A stretch of 64,000 nt of DNA from Bedellia somnulentella (taxonomy: Eukaryota > Arthropoda > Insecta > Lepidoptera > Bedelliidae): contig OY755198.1 of NCBI GenBank assembly GCA_963576735.1, positions 3,596,001 through 3,660,000 on the forward strand, written 5' to 3'. This document shows, piece by piece, positions 18,503-30,485 of the stretch. The notes under the pieces were generated by a model that saw only the letters and a list, made by a program, of their open reading frames with translations, was not told where the DNA came from and did no database searches. The position numbers were made by a program, and so were the translations under genes. Each line of letters opens with the position of its first letter. The stretch's first letter is position 1.

Positions 18503-21500
18503 TGGATATAATAAATATAGTTCAATGGAATGCGCAAAGTATACTGTGCAACAAAAGCCAATTTACTCAATTTCTTTATGATAACAATATACATGTTGCA
18601 ATAGTTTGTGAAACTTGGTTGCAAAGTAAAAAATTCAATGTACCAGGTTATAAAATAGAAAGAAATGATTGTGGTAACAAACATAACGGTGTAGCTATTT
18701 TGGTAAAAAATTGTTTTAATTATTCTAGAATTTCTACAGTTTTTAACCAATTTTTACAAAATATTTGTGTTAAAATTACAATTAATAATAGAGAAATATC
18801 TGTAGTAAGTGTATATTGTCCCCCTAATAGTAAACCGGTTCTTAATAAAAACCAATTGGATAGTTTAATCAAATCAATTCCTAGCCCTATGATTTTTGCT
18901 GGTGATTTCAATGCCTATCACACATCATAGGGTTGTGGCTCCGACTCGCCTCGTGGACGAATGCTTTTAGAAGTCATTGATGATAACAATCTAGTTCTTT
19001 TGAATGATGGTCAACCAACCACATTTGGTACACAGTCTTGGCGTCCAAATGCTTTAGATTTAACAATAGTTTCTCCTTCAATAGCCTTATCATCTGAATG
19101 GTCTGTTTATGACGATCCAATGGGTAGCTATCACCTTCCTGTGATAATAAAAGTTCAAGCTACAAATGATAATTGTAACAATAATTGCACTGGTCAAGGG
19201 GTTAAATTGCCCCTATATCCTAATTTTAATCGAGTTGACTGGCATAAGTATGCCAAAATGGTTGATTCTATCCTCATTAATTTTAATTTTAAATTATATT
19301 CTCCTCAAAATGCATATACATTATTTTGCACTATATTGCATTCTGCTGTTGAAAAAAGCATTTATAGGTTTCACAACAATAAAAATTCTGTAAAAGTAGT
19401 AAGTAAAAAGAGACTTTATCTTCCATGGTGGAATAACACATGTACAGAAGTCGTGCGAGCCTCGAAAGAAGCTTATATTAAATTTAAATATGACCCAATA
19501 ATAGAAAACTACATTGAGTTTAAAAGATTGCAAGCTTTAAAAAAAAGAACTTTGAAGTCAGAAAGAAGAAATAGTTGGTTGGCATTATGTTCATCATTCA
19601 ACCGTTCTACTCCTCTATCTGTAATCTGGAAACATATGAGGAAATTTAATAAAACATTTATTCCAAAAAATTCAAACAACAATACTTGGATAATTGATTT
19701 TCTTAAGAAATTTACACCTGATTTTGTTAATATACCCTTTAAATGCAGTGAAAATTTTAATTCAATATCAAATTGTTGTAAATTTATGGTTAAACCATTC
19801 TCATTACAAGAATTAAAGTCAGCATTATATTCACGTCGAGATACTGCTTTTGGTTTAGATGGCATTCCCTTCATTGTTCTCAAAAAGCTAAGTTGTGAAA
19901 GTTTACAAGTAATTCTTCTTCTAATGAATTATCTCTGGGAAAACAACATAATACCGTCTGATTGGAAAACAGATTGTTTGATACCAATTTTGAAACCAGA
20001 AAAACTTGAAGGTGATCCAGATTCATATCGCCCAATAGCACTAACATCTTGTGTCGGAAAGGTTTTTGAACAATTGCTAAAACAACGAATTGAATTCTAT
20101 GTTGAAAAAAATAATATCTTACCAACTAATCAGTTAGGATTTCGTAGAGGCCGGTCAGCTCGTGAAAGTATATGTCAATTAAATTTGGACATACAAAAGA
20201 ATATGGATCAAAACAAATTTTTGATTGGAGTTTTCTTTGATATTTCTTGTGCTTTTAATAATATTAATATCTTTTGTGAGCAGTTGCGTAGTATAAGTAT
20301 TCCTGAAAAAATAGTTTTTTGGTTTAACAATTTTTTGACTGAAAGAATGGTGCATGTTAAATATAATAATCAGTTATATGGGCCCCGACAGGGTTCTGTT
20401 GGGGTTTGTCAAGGTGGTGTTTTGTCTCCATTATTATTTATTTTATATATTCATCTTTTGAATAATAACTTTGGACCCTATATCAAAAATTTGCAATATG
20501 CTGATGATCTTGTTGTTTATACTGAAGGTGATAATTTAGAAACTTCTACTTCTCTTCTTAATAAGGTTATGAAAGACCTACAAAAGTATTTCAATTATTT
20601 AAATTTATCTGTAAATGAAAATAAAACAAAGGTTGTTGTTTTCAGGAAAACTTCTGGCTTGATTACACCATCCATATCGTACAATAACAAAGTTCTGCCT
20701 GTTGTTTCAGAAATAAAATTTTTAGGTGTTACATTTTGCAGTAACCTTTCATGGAAAAAATATGTTGACTCTATTATAGTTAGGGCCAATAAATCGTTCA
20801 ATATACTTAAGTCGTTAGCAGGATCTTCTTGGGGATCTGACCCTAAAATTCTTTTAATGTTGTATAAATCATTAATACGTAGCCATTTTGAATATGGTTT
20901 CATGTGTTTTGCTTCTGAAAAAAACTTAATAGAAAAACTGGAAAAAATTCAAAACAAAAATTTAAGACTTATCACTGGTGCTTTTTGCTCAACTCCAATC
21001 AATTCAATGGAAGTTGAATGTCGTTTACCACCCATTCATATTCGTTTTTCATATTTAAAAGAACTATTTATTCTTAAACTTTTTAGCAACCATAATATAT
21101 TATATAGTAACCTGGTAAATACACCTGTGAGTGCTTGTAAATCTTTTTACATTTTACAAGATCTTAATAATTTTATTCAAGTTTTATCCAGTTTAAATAT
21201 TCATCTGACTGATAAAAAATTGCCATGTTATGATGGCTCATTTGAAAGTAAATATCCAGAAATGAATATTATGATTAATCCAAATTTGAGCACAAAGGAG
21301 GAAATCTATCAGATTTTTTCTGAATTGCATAATTATAGTTTTGTTTATACTGATGGTTCAAAAAATGAAAATAGTGTATCATTTGCAATTTATAGTCAGA
21401 CTTTAAATTTATGGCTAGGTTATAAAATAGATAAGAATGCATCAATTTTCACTGCTGAAGCTGTTGCCATATTCACTGCTTTAAAACGTATTCAGTCTTC

Positions 21501-22164
21501 TCATGGTGCTTTCAAAAGATGGCTCATTATGTCTGACAGCATGAGTGTATTAAAAAGTTTAGGGAATAATAAAGTAAATGCTCACGCGCATTATATTCTT
21601 TATGACATTAAAGAAATTTGGTTTGATCTTTATAAAAACAATATTTTGGTAGACTTTATGTGGATTCCATCTCATGTTGGAGTTTTTGGGAACGAAAAGG
21701 CTGATTTATTGGCTAGAAAAATAACTTCTCTTGATTTAACAACAAATACATTAAATGTTGCTCTTCCTTATACTGATATTGTTACTCTCTTAAAGCAAAG
21801 AATGAGAAATATATGGGATCAACACTGGAAACATTGTACAGAGATTCTTAACAAAGGTGTATTTTATTCTTCTCTTAAGGTTACTGTCGATACTATGCCT
21901 TGGTTTTGTCGCAATCAGTTTTATCGCGGCAGAAAGTTTTATGTGGTTTTGTGCAGATTACGTTTTGGTCACTCTAGAGTAAACTCTCACCTCTTTCGAA
22001 TGCAAATGTCTGACACGTCGTTATGTAAACATTGCCAATCCCAAAATGACGAAACAATATCTCATTTGATTTTCGACTGCTCGGCTTTCGGCATTCAGCG
22101 CCTTGTGTTGTTTGGCGAGCTTATAGAAATTTATGGTAGTGGAGTTTCAATACGCGCTCCATAG
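18502..22164 (+). pseudogene. LINE ORF2: endonuclease, reverse transcriptase, RNase H; one nonsense codon
   Basis: ATG at 18502 shares its A with the ORF1 stop. Endonuclease: VQWNAQSI, VCETWL, GDFNAYH. A TAG at 18928-18930 interrupts, and the same frame reads straight on from GCGSDSPRGRMLLEV (18931) to 22164. RT: FGLDGIPF, YRPIALTSCVGKVFEQLL, GFRRGRSARESI, QYADDLVVY. RNase H: SFVYTDGSKNENS, TAEAVAIFTAL, IMSDSMSVLKSL, WIPSHVGVFGNEKAD. A zinc-like CKHCQSQNDETISHLIFDC closes it. The stop lies where the endonuclease usually has Trp, so TGG to TAG is likely. Confidence 0.85.
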
Positions 22165-22840
22165 AAGGTCTTCTCCAAAATGTGTTAACATACTCTTGTA
22201 TATATAGGTTTATTTTATGTACAGTAAATGAAATTTAATTTAGTAGTTATGTAGGTATAGGGTTTTTCTTTTTCAGCTTTTTTATTTTAGGTTATAATTT
22301 ATTAAGATAAGCAAATGTAAATAAAAATAAAACAAAGGAAACTTGGACTGGGAATGACAGTAGAAGCGCTAGCAAGCTTCGGCTTTGAACATGAATTTGA
22401 GATAATTAATGAAATGGACAATTGGACTCACTTATTTTATGAAATAATTTACTTCATAAAAAAAACTGAAGACAAATATAAGAGGGTATCGACTAAAATA
22501 CAAAAAACAATAAGACACGGAAGACATTTACTGAAAAATTATATTGATGAAAAAAGGAATACGAATGACTAGGCTGCATGATTGAAAAACCTTTGCCTGT
22601 CCAATGGACAAATTGGAAAAAAATAATAAAAAAAAGACTTTCGTGAAAATAGCCTCGGGCCTAACTCCCGGCCTTTTCTTTTCTTATTTCTTTTTACAAT
22701 ATTTGTTAACAACCTTAATTTTATTGTCTTAATTCAAATATAACTGTGGTAATATGTTTTTATTTACAAATGAATTTCTTAGAGTTTGTGCCGAATTTTA
22801 TGCTGATGTGTTCTTCACACAGGTATTCAATGTCTTTTGG
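22165..22840. other. LINE 3' end and unassigned sequence with a short ORF
   Basis: 22165-22340 is LINE 3' untranslated sequence. 22354-22572 is a 72-codon plus ORF (MTVEALASFGFEHEFEI) that I do not recognise and would not call a gene. 22651-22675 is a GC-rich hairpin (GCCTCGGGCC/GGCC). 22700-22770 resembles 23115-23190 (CAAATATAACTGT), a diverged duplicate. Confidence 0.35.
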
Positions 22841-23166
22841 TTTTGTTAAATATTTTGTAGAGAGGAGTATAGAACGACTTGTTTACGTAAGAAACGGGAA
22901 GTTCTAACTTGATAGGATCCCACGAAACTTTACTAATGTCCAATGTTTTGAAACTGTTCAAACATTCCTTTGTTCCATCAATCAAAAATTTCTGTAGCCC
23001 CGCCGATTGTGAAATGATTTTTACGAATATAACCTCTTGTTGGTGTATCTATTTCGCAGTAAACTCCAGGCTTCTTCAGAATTTGGTTCTGTCCTCTTGA
23101 TTTTATATATTTCCTTTTATTTAATTTGGTTACTACCTTAATTTCTTTGTCTAAATTCAAACTCAA
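22841..23166 (-). pseudogene. Unrecognised decayed coding fragment
   Basis: On minus, a frame from 23166 (MSLNLDKEIKVVTKLNKRK) through KPGVYCEIDTPTRGYIRK to EIF, then a one-base shift near 22985, then LIDGTKECLNSFKTLDISK and PVSYVNKSFYTPLYKIF to a stop near 22835. Codon use and the long joined frame suggest former coding, but I cannot name the family. It could belong to a transposon or a gene relic. Confidence 0.3.
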
Positions 23167-23589
23167 ATATAACTGTAGTGATATGTTTGAGTTATATGCT
23201 AGAAATATTCCAAACCAGAACCCCCTGGTTCAATACAGCCTGTATTATTATTAATTAATCTTTATTAACATAAATAAGTTACACTTTACTTAATACTAAG
23301 CTCCGCTAAACTATTTTTACAGTTTGTCTGCAGGTGGCGTCTCTTTAAACAAATTTTATCTAGTAAATATCTACGATAGTGAGTATGATAAGTCACTTAA
23401 GAGTTTTTTCACAGGAGAGCCCTTTAAATTTAAAATCTATTAATAAATATAAACTATTGCTACATGCTATTCATTTGTTTAAATACAGATAATTTTACTA
23501 ATCAAATCAAACTTTATTTGCAAATATAGTTACATTAGATTACAAGATTTATTTCTTAACATGCTATATTCCACCATCAGTGGTATACA
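23167..23589. other. Unassigned AT-rich sequence
   Basis: Contains LINE-tail-like TAATCTTTATTAACATAAATAAG near 23257 but no coding that I can support. Confidence 0.3.
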
Positions 23590-23725
23590 TACATACATAT
23601 ACTCACGCCATTAGTTCCCATTGGGGTAGGCAGAGACTATTGATCGCCACTTCGCATAATCCTGACAAACCTCTCTAGCTTCGTTTACATCCATCAATCT
23701 TTTCATACATGCTCTTTTATGCAAG
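23590..23725 (-). pseudogene. 3' end of a LINE (C-terminus plus tail)
   Basis: Minus reads MKRLMDVNEAREVCQDY then AKWRSIVSAYPNGN and a stop, followed by GGCGTGAGTATATGTATGTATG. This C-terminus and tail are common in moth genomes and end an RTE/CR1-like LINE. The tail matches SINE tails in this window. Confidence 0.5.
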
Positions 23726-24340
23726 TTTCTTAAAAATCAATAAATAATAAACACATCAGAATTTGTAGACCCAATTTACAGTGGTTCTTTTTTTTAATAT
23801 GTACCAGTTACTAAAAATAATAATTCTAGGTGTAGTAAATAAAACAGGGGTGGACTAACAAGGCATTCTGCTGACCAATTTTTGAAACATAACTTAAAAT
23901 GGATTTGGACATAATACTGAAATAGAACATAGTGCCTGTAAAAAACATGTTTTAGTAAATAAATGTTCTCAATATGATATTTATCATTAAACAGTTAAAA
24001 GTTAGTTATATTTCTTAATTTGTGTATTCTAAAAAAGTAAAACATAATTATTTACCCTCTAAAAATCATTAACTTCAGTGATAAGCTATGAGTTATATTT
24101 TTATAAGCCATGGAAACAAACTAGAAATGATCCCTTATATTTTGCTGTATTCATTCTTTTAGCAGATGATCTGCACACAGAAATATTTATCTGACCAAGC
24201 ACTTTTTAGTGTTCCCTATAAAATCATCTTTTCTAAACTCAAGATCATTGAAATCAGTATTATATAACTAAGTTTTTTTTGTTTCTGGCTGTATCTGAAA
24301 TCAGTTTTTCGACTATAGGCAGACGAGATGGTGTTTTTAA
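23726..24340. other. Unassigned AT-rich sequence
   Basis: No coding or repeat structure that I can support. Confidence 0.3.
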
Positions 24341-24560
24341 TCTAGACATGAGCGAAGTTGTTATTTTACGTTCACTGTGACTGTCGTTCCGGTTATATAA
24401 AAATAACAACGAAAAGTCACAGTGACTTTGTCACCTCGGTTACTAAATACTAATGATATGACAGTCACGCTTGGCTACTCATTACTATTATAGTGACTCA
24501 CTGTTGTCACTGTATAGTGATTTCAGTGACTTTGTAACATTATTATCAAGTCACGAAAAA
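24340..24560. repeat. Cluster of GTCAC/GTGAC motifs
   Basis: GTCAC or GTGAC occurs about a dozen times in 220 bp on both strands (for example AAAAGTCACAGTGACTTTG). It lies just beyond the C-terminus of a hAT transposase remnant, where hAT elements often carry subterminal repeats bound by transposase. Confidence 0.4.
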
Positions 24561-24721
24561 TATCTCAGGACAATAATAATTGATTCAAAATAACCTTCAC
24601 ACTTTTTCAGGCTTAGGACTGTCGCAATAATTTTAAGTAAGTGCGGCGTGTTTATTATGTTGAATCAACTTTTTACAATGATTTTGTTCTAAATCTATTT
24701 ACAATTATCTTGGATTATAAT

Positions 24722-25300
24722 TATGACTAAGGAACAGCAGCTGTTGTACCTTTCTGGTACCGAGCCTTGTATGTCGGTCGTTCAAAATATTTCCAGCTTT
24801 TGAGAAAAGCCTCTCGCAGGGTACAGATGTCCCGAGAAAATTTAGTTTTTTTTCTAGCAAGCAGAGATAAATTCGGGAAACGATGTTGTAAAGTATTCCA
24901 CCACTTCAGCGGGTATTCTTCTCTCCCCAAAATTGGTACAGAGTTATTTTGGAACGTTGTTATTTTGTGTGATTTTATCGACGTGACGATATTTTTTACT
25001 AATGTCTAGTTCAATCTTGTTTTTGGGGATTTCTCCACTAAGAACTCTCTTTGATGTATTATGAGCCAAGGTCCATTATTAACAGCCTTTCCAGCCTCTG
25101 TTGATGACTGTCTTGTGTAAGTACTGTAGCTAGTACATTTGAGTGATTTGCAAGTCTTGACTTTGTATTATTGATGTATTACTTGCATATAGAGTTTTGA
25201 AGTTCAAAAAGTCTTCATATTCCATGTTCAAAACTTAAATTGGATTGTTGGGCGAGGAGCAAGTTCATTTCATCAAATTGGTGCCAACCCAACGGGGTTA
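24722..25300 (-). pseudogene. hAT transposase C-terminal remnant
   Basis: MGREEYPLKWWNTLQHRFP and NLSLLARK (24850-24930) precede, after a frameshift, GTSVPCERLFSKAGNI and KVQQLLFLSHN (24722-24850), the hAT dimerisation block with its conserved Glu in CERLF. Upstream to about 25300 traces such as SGEIPKNKIELDISKKY are visible between stops. Long dead. Confidence 0.6.
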
Positions 25301-26514
25301 TTATACTACAGTTGGTGTAATTAAGATTTTTTTGGGTCTTTCATTTACAGACTTTTGGAAATCTACTTCCATATGTGTATGACCGTTTAACAAAGAAATT
25401 AAGTTTATTATTTTGAGATAAGGAAATTGATTAATAGTCAAAAATAAAAGGATGATTAGAAGCTATTTCCCAACAACCTCTACCACCAATTGTTCACCTA
25501 CATTGAAAGAAAGAAGAAGTGTTGCCAGTCGCACATGAACATGTAAATATTTTTACTAAATATAAATAGAAAAACGTAAAAATACAGTTAACAATATAAA
25601 CAGTGTTATCTGGGTAGTTCTTATTTTAAGTGTCAGCCGAAAAAAAAAAAAACGTATCGAACCTTTTGTGATTGCATTTTGATTATACATGAAAATGGAG
25701 TATTTTGATATATTAGGTCATGGTTAAACTATTTTCTAAGTGTCTAAATTAAAGTATAATGGCATGGCTTTGACATTAAGTGGCATGGTCATGACATATT
25801 GCGACATGGCTCTGACATGAAACACGGTTATGACATTCTATTAAAGAAATACAATTATTATATGTTCTAATTATTTCTTTAATTATCTGAAATCAGCTTA
25901 AACAATCAGAAATCACAGTAGTAACCTATAGGTTTAATTCTTATTCCCGACCAGTCTTTACTTAAACGAAAACTATACTAGATACTTGTTTTGAACATAA
26001 GTTGTTAAGGGCGTCCCCCGAAAAAGTAAGAACCTTGAAACGGCATTTGGGCTTGCCCCCTGCCGTCTCCTCACCTTTAATCAAACTCGTAAAATAAGCC
26101 ATCTAGTGGCCTCACTAGTAACTATTATAACCATAAATTAAGCGCCATCTACGGAAATAGTCTCGTACTACGTTGTAGAATTGCGACATTCGTATCGATA
26201 TTATAATTATGTCTCGCTTGGATGAATATATTTTGTAATTAAAATAACTGAAACAAAAACTTGAATCTCACAAAACTATTTTTTATGACACCTTCGGAAT
26301 ATAGGAGGGGAATGTCGAGAAGAAAACTCGTGATAGTAGGTTTCATGTGACACCAAGTAAAAGGGGATTATGTTATTCTTAGCCGGCACAAAAAAGTGAT
26401 CGTGGATTGCAGTAGAAATAACGTAACGTGCTATTATCGCAACGTCCAAAAATCACACTTGAATAAAAAATCGGCACAAATTATAAAACAGGAGAAAGCA
26501 TTTAGTAAATACTA
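25301..26514. other. Unassigned AT-rich sequence
   Basis: No coding supported. 25765-25835 has imperfect repeats of GGCATGG..TGACAT (four times). Confidence 0.3.
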
Positions 26515-26745
26515 CCAGTCGCCTCTTACGTACACCCACCGGCACCGGAAAAAATCGGGTAGTGCTATTCCAAGCCGACACTACACAGCAATAATATATA
26601 ATTCATAATAATAATTCATAAATATATACTTGGTTATAGTTTCTTCTACAACTTCCAAAAGTGGCTGAGGAATTTTTAATTTCTCAGCTCTGGCTACCCC
26701 TTTTAGGGATTTATAGCCGTTAGTATATGTATGTATGTTGCTCAA
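26515..26745. repeat. SINE fragments in opposite orientation
   Basis: 26515-26590 is the reverse complement of the SINE head at 30486-30540 (GTCGCCTCTTACGTACACCC, GGGTAGTGC). 26660-26745 is a SINE tail on plus (TACCCCTTTTAGGGATTTAT, GTATATGTATGTATG), like 30645-30700. Likely two SINE copies or a rearranged one. Confidence 0.55.
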
Positions 26746-27235
26746 AAGTATTTTGTTCAATTGGAAATTTTCGATTTTCTGCACATGTTTATTTCCTTTA
26801 TTTAATTTTCCGTCGTTATTATAAGGTAAAAAATACTTTTAATCTTTGGTTATACTAAACTATGTAATAAAGGGTATTTTAAAAGAAAAGCAAACAACTT
26901 ACTTTTTTATCTAATTAAAAACACTAGCCGTGTTATACAAAGATTTCTCCTTGTCGATATAGTGGGATGAGTAAACGCAAAAATATAAATAATTATTTCA
27001 TAAATTAGTATAAAGCTTATTTGATTGAGTTATTTTTTCACAGTTGTTTACAAAATGCAAAGTTCAATGAAAGTCTAAAAATTTTTAAATATCAGCTTAC
27101 TCTATCAATTCACCTTGACGAGACGGTTGAGTGGTTGCGAATTTATTTGAACCTACTCATCCCCTCGCAAAGCTATACATTTTCGAAGTATAAACTAGAA
27201 TTATTAGCACATTAATAAAATAAAATGAATCAAGA
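26746..27235. other. Unassigned AT-rich sequence
   Basis: The 64-codon plus ORF at 27021 has no recognisable family and is probably chance. Confidence 0.3.
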
Positions 27236-28265
27236 TAATTTATTCGAAGAACGGTTTGAATGCACATAAAAAAAAAAAACGTTTATTGTGACACAAAGAA
27301 ATAATAACAATAAGTTGGAACATAGTTGAGATGAAGTGGAATAATAACAATTATCTGATTTCACTCTTTGACACACTTTTGAGTTAGGTATGAAAACAAT
27401 TACACAGGGGTTCCTAAAAAGGCTAAGCCTGTGACTTAGGAAACCAAGTAATAACAAATAAAAATGTAGTAAATTGAATCAATCAGAAATGTATTAGAAA
27501 TAGTATTAATAATAGTGGAGAGATTAATATGAAATTGAACATGATTGTTAGTACAAAACTTATAACTATGTTAGTAAATATGAAAAGGTTAAATGAGTAT
27601 CAATGCTAAATAATAATAAATATAATAATATAATATAAAATATTTGTAAAACATAAATTAATGCGTGTGTTATGTGTTTATATATGTATGTGTATTGTGT
27701 TATATGGAAAAGCCGTATCAGTTTAATACTAGAATCAACCATATATAATGTTTTCTGTGGAATCGTAATCTAGTTCCCGGAGCCAATTTACAATTTTACA
27801 TTTTATTTCCTTAATACTGTCCCCCTTATTTATTCCTGCATTTGAGATTGCCTTGTTGTACAAGGAGATGGAAGAAGGCAAACCTGTTCTTCTTGCAAAG
27901 TTAGATTTGTGTAAAAAGGGGTCAATCGGGGTTGTCTTGTTGATTGGGACCATTTTAAATCGGGGCAACTATGAATAGAATTATGGAGATAAGTGCATGC
28001 TCTGAGAATGAAAAGTTGCCTGACTCGTAGTACTTTGGCCTCTCCGTATAACGCATCGGTTGGGTGAAGTAACGGTTTTTTAAGCATGGCCTTAAGTAAC
28101 GCGCGTTGTGCTCTTTCTACTTCTATCATGACTGATTTTGCTGCACCTCCCCACACCTCAATTCCGTAAATCAAAAGGGACTGGCAAAGAGAGAGGTAAA
28201 CGGTTGTAAGGACGGTACGGTCTGCAACATTACTCAGCAACTTCATCACACCGGTAAGATGCCGG
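27236..28265 (-). mobile_element. 5'-truncated LINE, sister of the copy at 34926-46310
   Basis: Minus frames 28249-27830 and 27968-27735 (one frameshift) encode IEVWGGAAKSVMIEVERAQRALL and ARRTGLPSSISLYNK, closely matching the end of the ORF2 at 35474-38434. The 3' untranslated region shares the hairpin at 27406-27445 and ends AATAAACG plus a T-run (27270-27281 on plus as an A-run). Truncated near 28265. Confidence 0.75.
27406..27445 (-). other. LINE 3' UTR hairpin
   Basis: TTCCTAA pairs with TTAGGAA around an inner AGGCTAAGCCT palindrome. The sister copy at 34991-35031 keeps the pairing with TTCCCAA/TTGGGAA, a compensatory change. Probably recognised by the LINE enzyme. Confidence 0.5.
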
Positions 28266-28519
28266 TAAGTCTCCGAAGCCTCATTGATATTTAATATATT
28301 CTATTTCATTTTAAAAAAAGTAGAAATATTACAAAAAAGATATGTAAAAACATCACATAAATTTAAAGCAAAACGATAATAATTGTTTCAGCTAGATTTA
28401 CGGAACATTAGGATAATACGAGCGTATTCACAAAACAGAACAATTCGCAGTATTTTTAATAATGCATTTATCATCATTACCGAACGAAAATAAAGACAAA
28501 ATTATTTTACCTGTAAAGA
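28266..28519. other. Unassigned AT-rich sequence
   Basis: Nothing recognised. Confidence 0.3.
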
Positions 28520-28610
28520 AATAAACAAAATGCATATGCCGAGCCGAAGATTTGAACTCACGCCCTAACCTATGGCGCATAGCACTTCACACGTTGGACC
28601 ATTTCGTTCT
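28520..28610 (-). repeat. tRNA-like SINE head
   Basis: Minus AGAACGAAATGGTCCAACG followed by GGGCGTGAGTTCAAATC, an A-box/B-box pair at SINE spacing, related to the head at 16531 (GGGCGTGAGTTCCAATC). No complete tRNA fold. Confidence 0.5.
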
Positions 28611-28753
28611 TACGTAATAGGTTGAAATTAACGATAATATTACGATTGAGACAAACTTATAATGTAAGGCGAAACAAGCGAATATGTTGCGCACAACCAA
28701 AATAAATTATCAAAAAAGCGCGGGAAGCGGCAAGCAGCCATATTACAGAAAAA

Positions 28754-29377
28754 TCGGCTTATTCCGATTATCCACCCTAAAAAATCCTCCCTAAGTCGGA
28801 TATTCGGAAACGCATGTCCGATTATCCACCCTGAACGGGGTGGATAATCGGAATTCATAATAAAATGTTTCTTCCGATTTTCTACCCTGCCTACGTACAG
28901 TCCTTTACAGGAACATGTAAATTATTATTTATTGTGTGTCAGTGGTGAAAAGACCCTAAGTTTTAATTTTGTTATTTTTTGTTACGAGTTTCTTTCTTGT
29001 TATGGTTTCATTTGTCACAACAGTCAATTTAAATGGTTTTCACCCAAATCTACAGGTGCTTACCTGCAATTTTTTATTTTTTTTTAAGATTACTTAAGTT
29101 TTTCGTTTAACAATAAATATTAAATTAAAACTTTCCACCAGGATAATTTTATTCAGACTTTAAGTAGGAAAGTAGGTATGTATATCTCTGTTGAAGTTTC
29201 TTGGACCAGGTTGTGAGTATGTTTCTGTGAATGACTGTACTTGGGGTAAAAAATCGGAAGAAACATTTTATTATGAATTCCGATTATCCACCCCGTTCAG
29301 GGTGGATAATCGGACATGCGTTTCCGAATATCCGACTTAGGGAGGATTTTTTAGGGTGGATAATCGGAATAAGCCGA
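28754..29377. mobile_element. Foldback element with long nested inverted repeats
   Basis: Arms 28754-28887 and 29244-29377 are 134-bp inverted copies with one mismatch that I see. Each arm contains its own palindrome (GATTATCCACCC / GGGTGGATAATC), so CCGATTATCC recurs six times. The 356-bp centre is AT-rich with no ORF. A-runs flank both ends (a short duplication is possible). No transposase inside, so a MITE or foldback moved in trans. Confidence 0.7.
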
Positions 29378-30068
29378 AAAATCCGACACAAGCTCTGCGC
29401 ATGAAGGCTAACAGCCATCTGCCACCCGTTCTCCGCGCAGGGACCCGCAAACATTGAAATTGAAATTTAGGAAAAAAGCTTTGTAACTCCATAATTAGGA
29501 TAAAAAAATCTAGAAAATTATCACTACAATGATAGATCACTCAGATGTCTACGCAAATGATAGGTAATCGATAACATATATGCAGTATTCTGACTGCAGT
29601 ATCAGATTTTACGATAAAAAAGGCCCCCACAAATATTTTTTTTTCTTTGTCAATTATTATCAAAAACAAAACATGAACCGTCATTTTTGAAGATAAGATA
29701 TTGAACTTGAACATATATTTTTTTTAGAGTGTTATTGCTTTATTGAGCGGATTTTATTGAGTTTGAAAACTACCAAAATCAGTAAACTTTTCGAGGGAGG
29801 CCCTTAATCAGTAATTTTTTTAATCACAGCAGTTGTTTTATGTATTAATTACATTACTAACAATAGTAAGTATTAAATTTAAATCTTAAAAAACAATCAT
29901 TTACATATCTCTAAATCAGTCTTTATTTAGGAAACAAATGTCTTCACATGACTGGGTAACAACATCTAAGTTTTAAATCTTTGGAAACAATAATAAGCTA
30001 CTCTTTAATTTAGTCTCTATTTTGTAAAAAAAACATAAAACATCTCTCTTTCTATAACAAAAATAGCT
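29378..30068. other. Unassigned AT-rich sequence
   Basis: No coding or repeat structure that I can support. Confidence 0.3.
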
Positions 30069-30365
30069 TCACATGACTGGATAGTCACAAACAGAAAAAT
30101 CAAAATTAAAAATTAACTCTCCTCTCCTAGTAGGCGTCGGTTCAGGTAGAACAGCAATAATGTCATTGTATGATATTGCCGATATGTCATTGTCTTTCCA
30201 TGCGAAAGTATACTCATTTGTGTCAATATTGTTGATTTTTTTTCTTGTGAACTGAACTATATATGGTTCTTCTGATATATCCACTGATATAATTTGACCA
30301 ACATACGTCAAGATTTGGTTTCTTTTCCCAGAAAACTTCGATAATACCCATACACCTTCGCGAAG
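30069..30365 (-). pseudogene. C-terminal domain fragment, probably transposase-associated
   Basis: Minus frame from about 30365 (REGVWVLSKFSGKRN) through TYVGQIISVDISEEPY to VLPEPTPTRRGELIFNF and a stop. The pattern V-x-V-K-F-x-G-K, YVGQ and LP-x-P-x-x-RRGE resembles the small beta-rich C-terminal domain of pogo/Jerky-like insect transposon proteins. That link is from memory of the pattern and weak. It has no complete gene around it. Confidence 0.35.
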
Positions 30366-30485
30366 ACAGTGTTGCTAACTCTTACAGAAAAAATCCCCCA
30401 AGAAAATCCTAAAATACCCCTAAAAACCCCTAGTTTTTTTAAATGTTTATATCTACAAAAAAAACTGTGCTTTGTTGTGTCGGCT

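Larger units (their letters stand above)
17340..22340 (+). mobile_element. I-like LINE (EN-RT-RNase H), nearly intact
   Basis: Two ORFs on plus: a CCHC-bearing ORF1 and an ORF2 with endonuclease, reverse transcriptase and RNase H. RNase H in ORF2 favours the I/Nimb/LOA-type LINE groups. Only two lesions are visible: one frameshift in ORF1 and one stop in ORF2. The 3' end is probably near 22312-22340 (AATAAAAATAAAACAAAGG). The 5' boundary is not fixed. Confidence 0.8.

Noticed and set aside
22651..22675. Rho-independent terminator (GC hairpin plus T-rich tract)
   Set aside because: The window is eukaryotic; the feature is a chance hairpin near a LINE 3' end.
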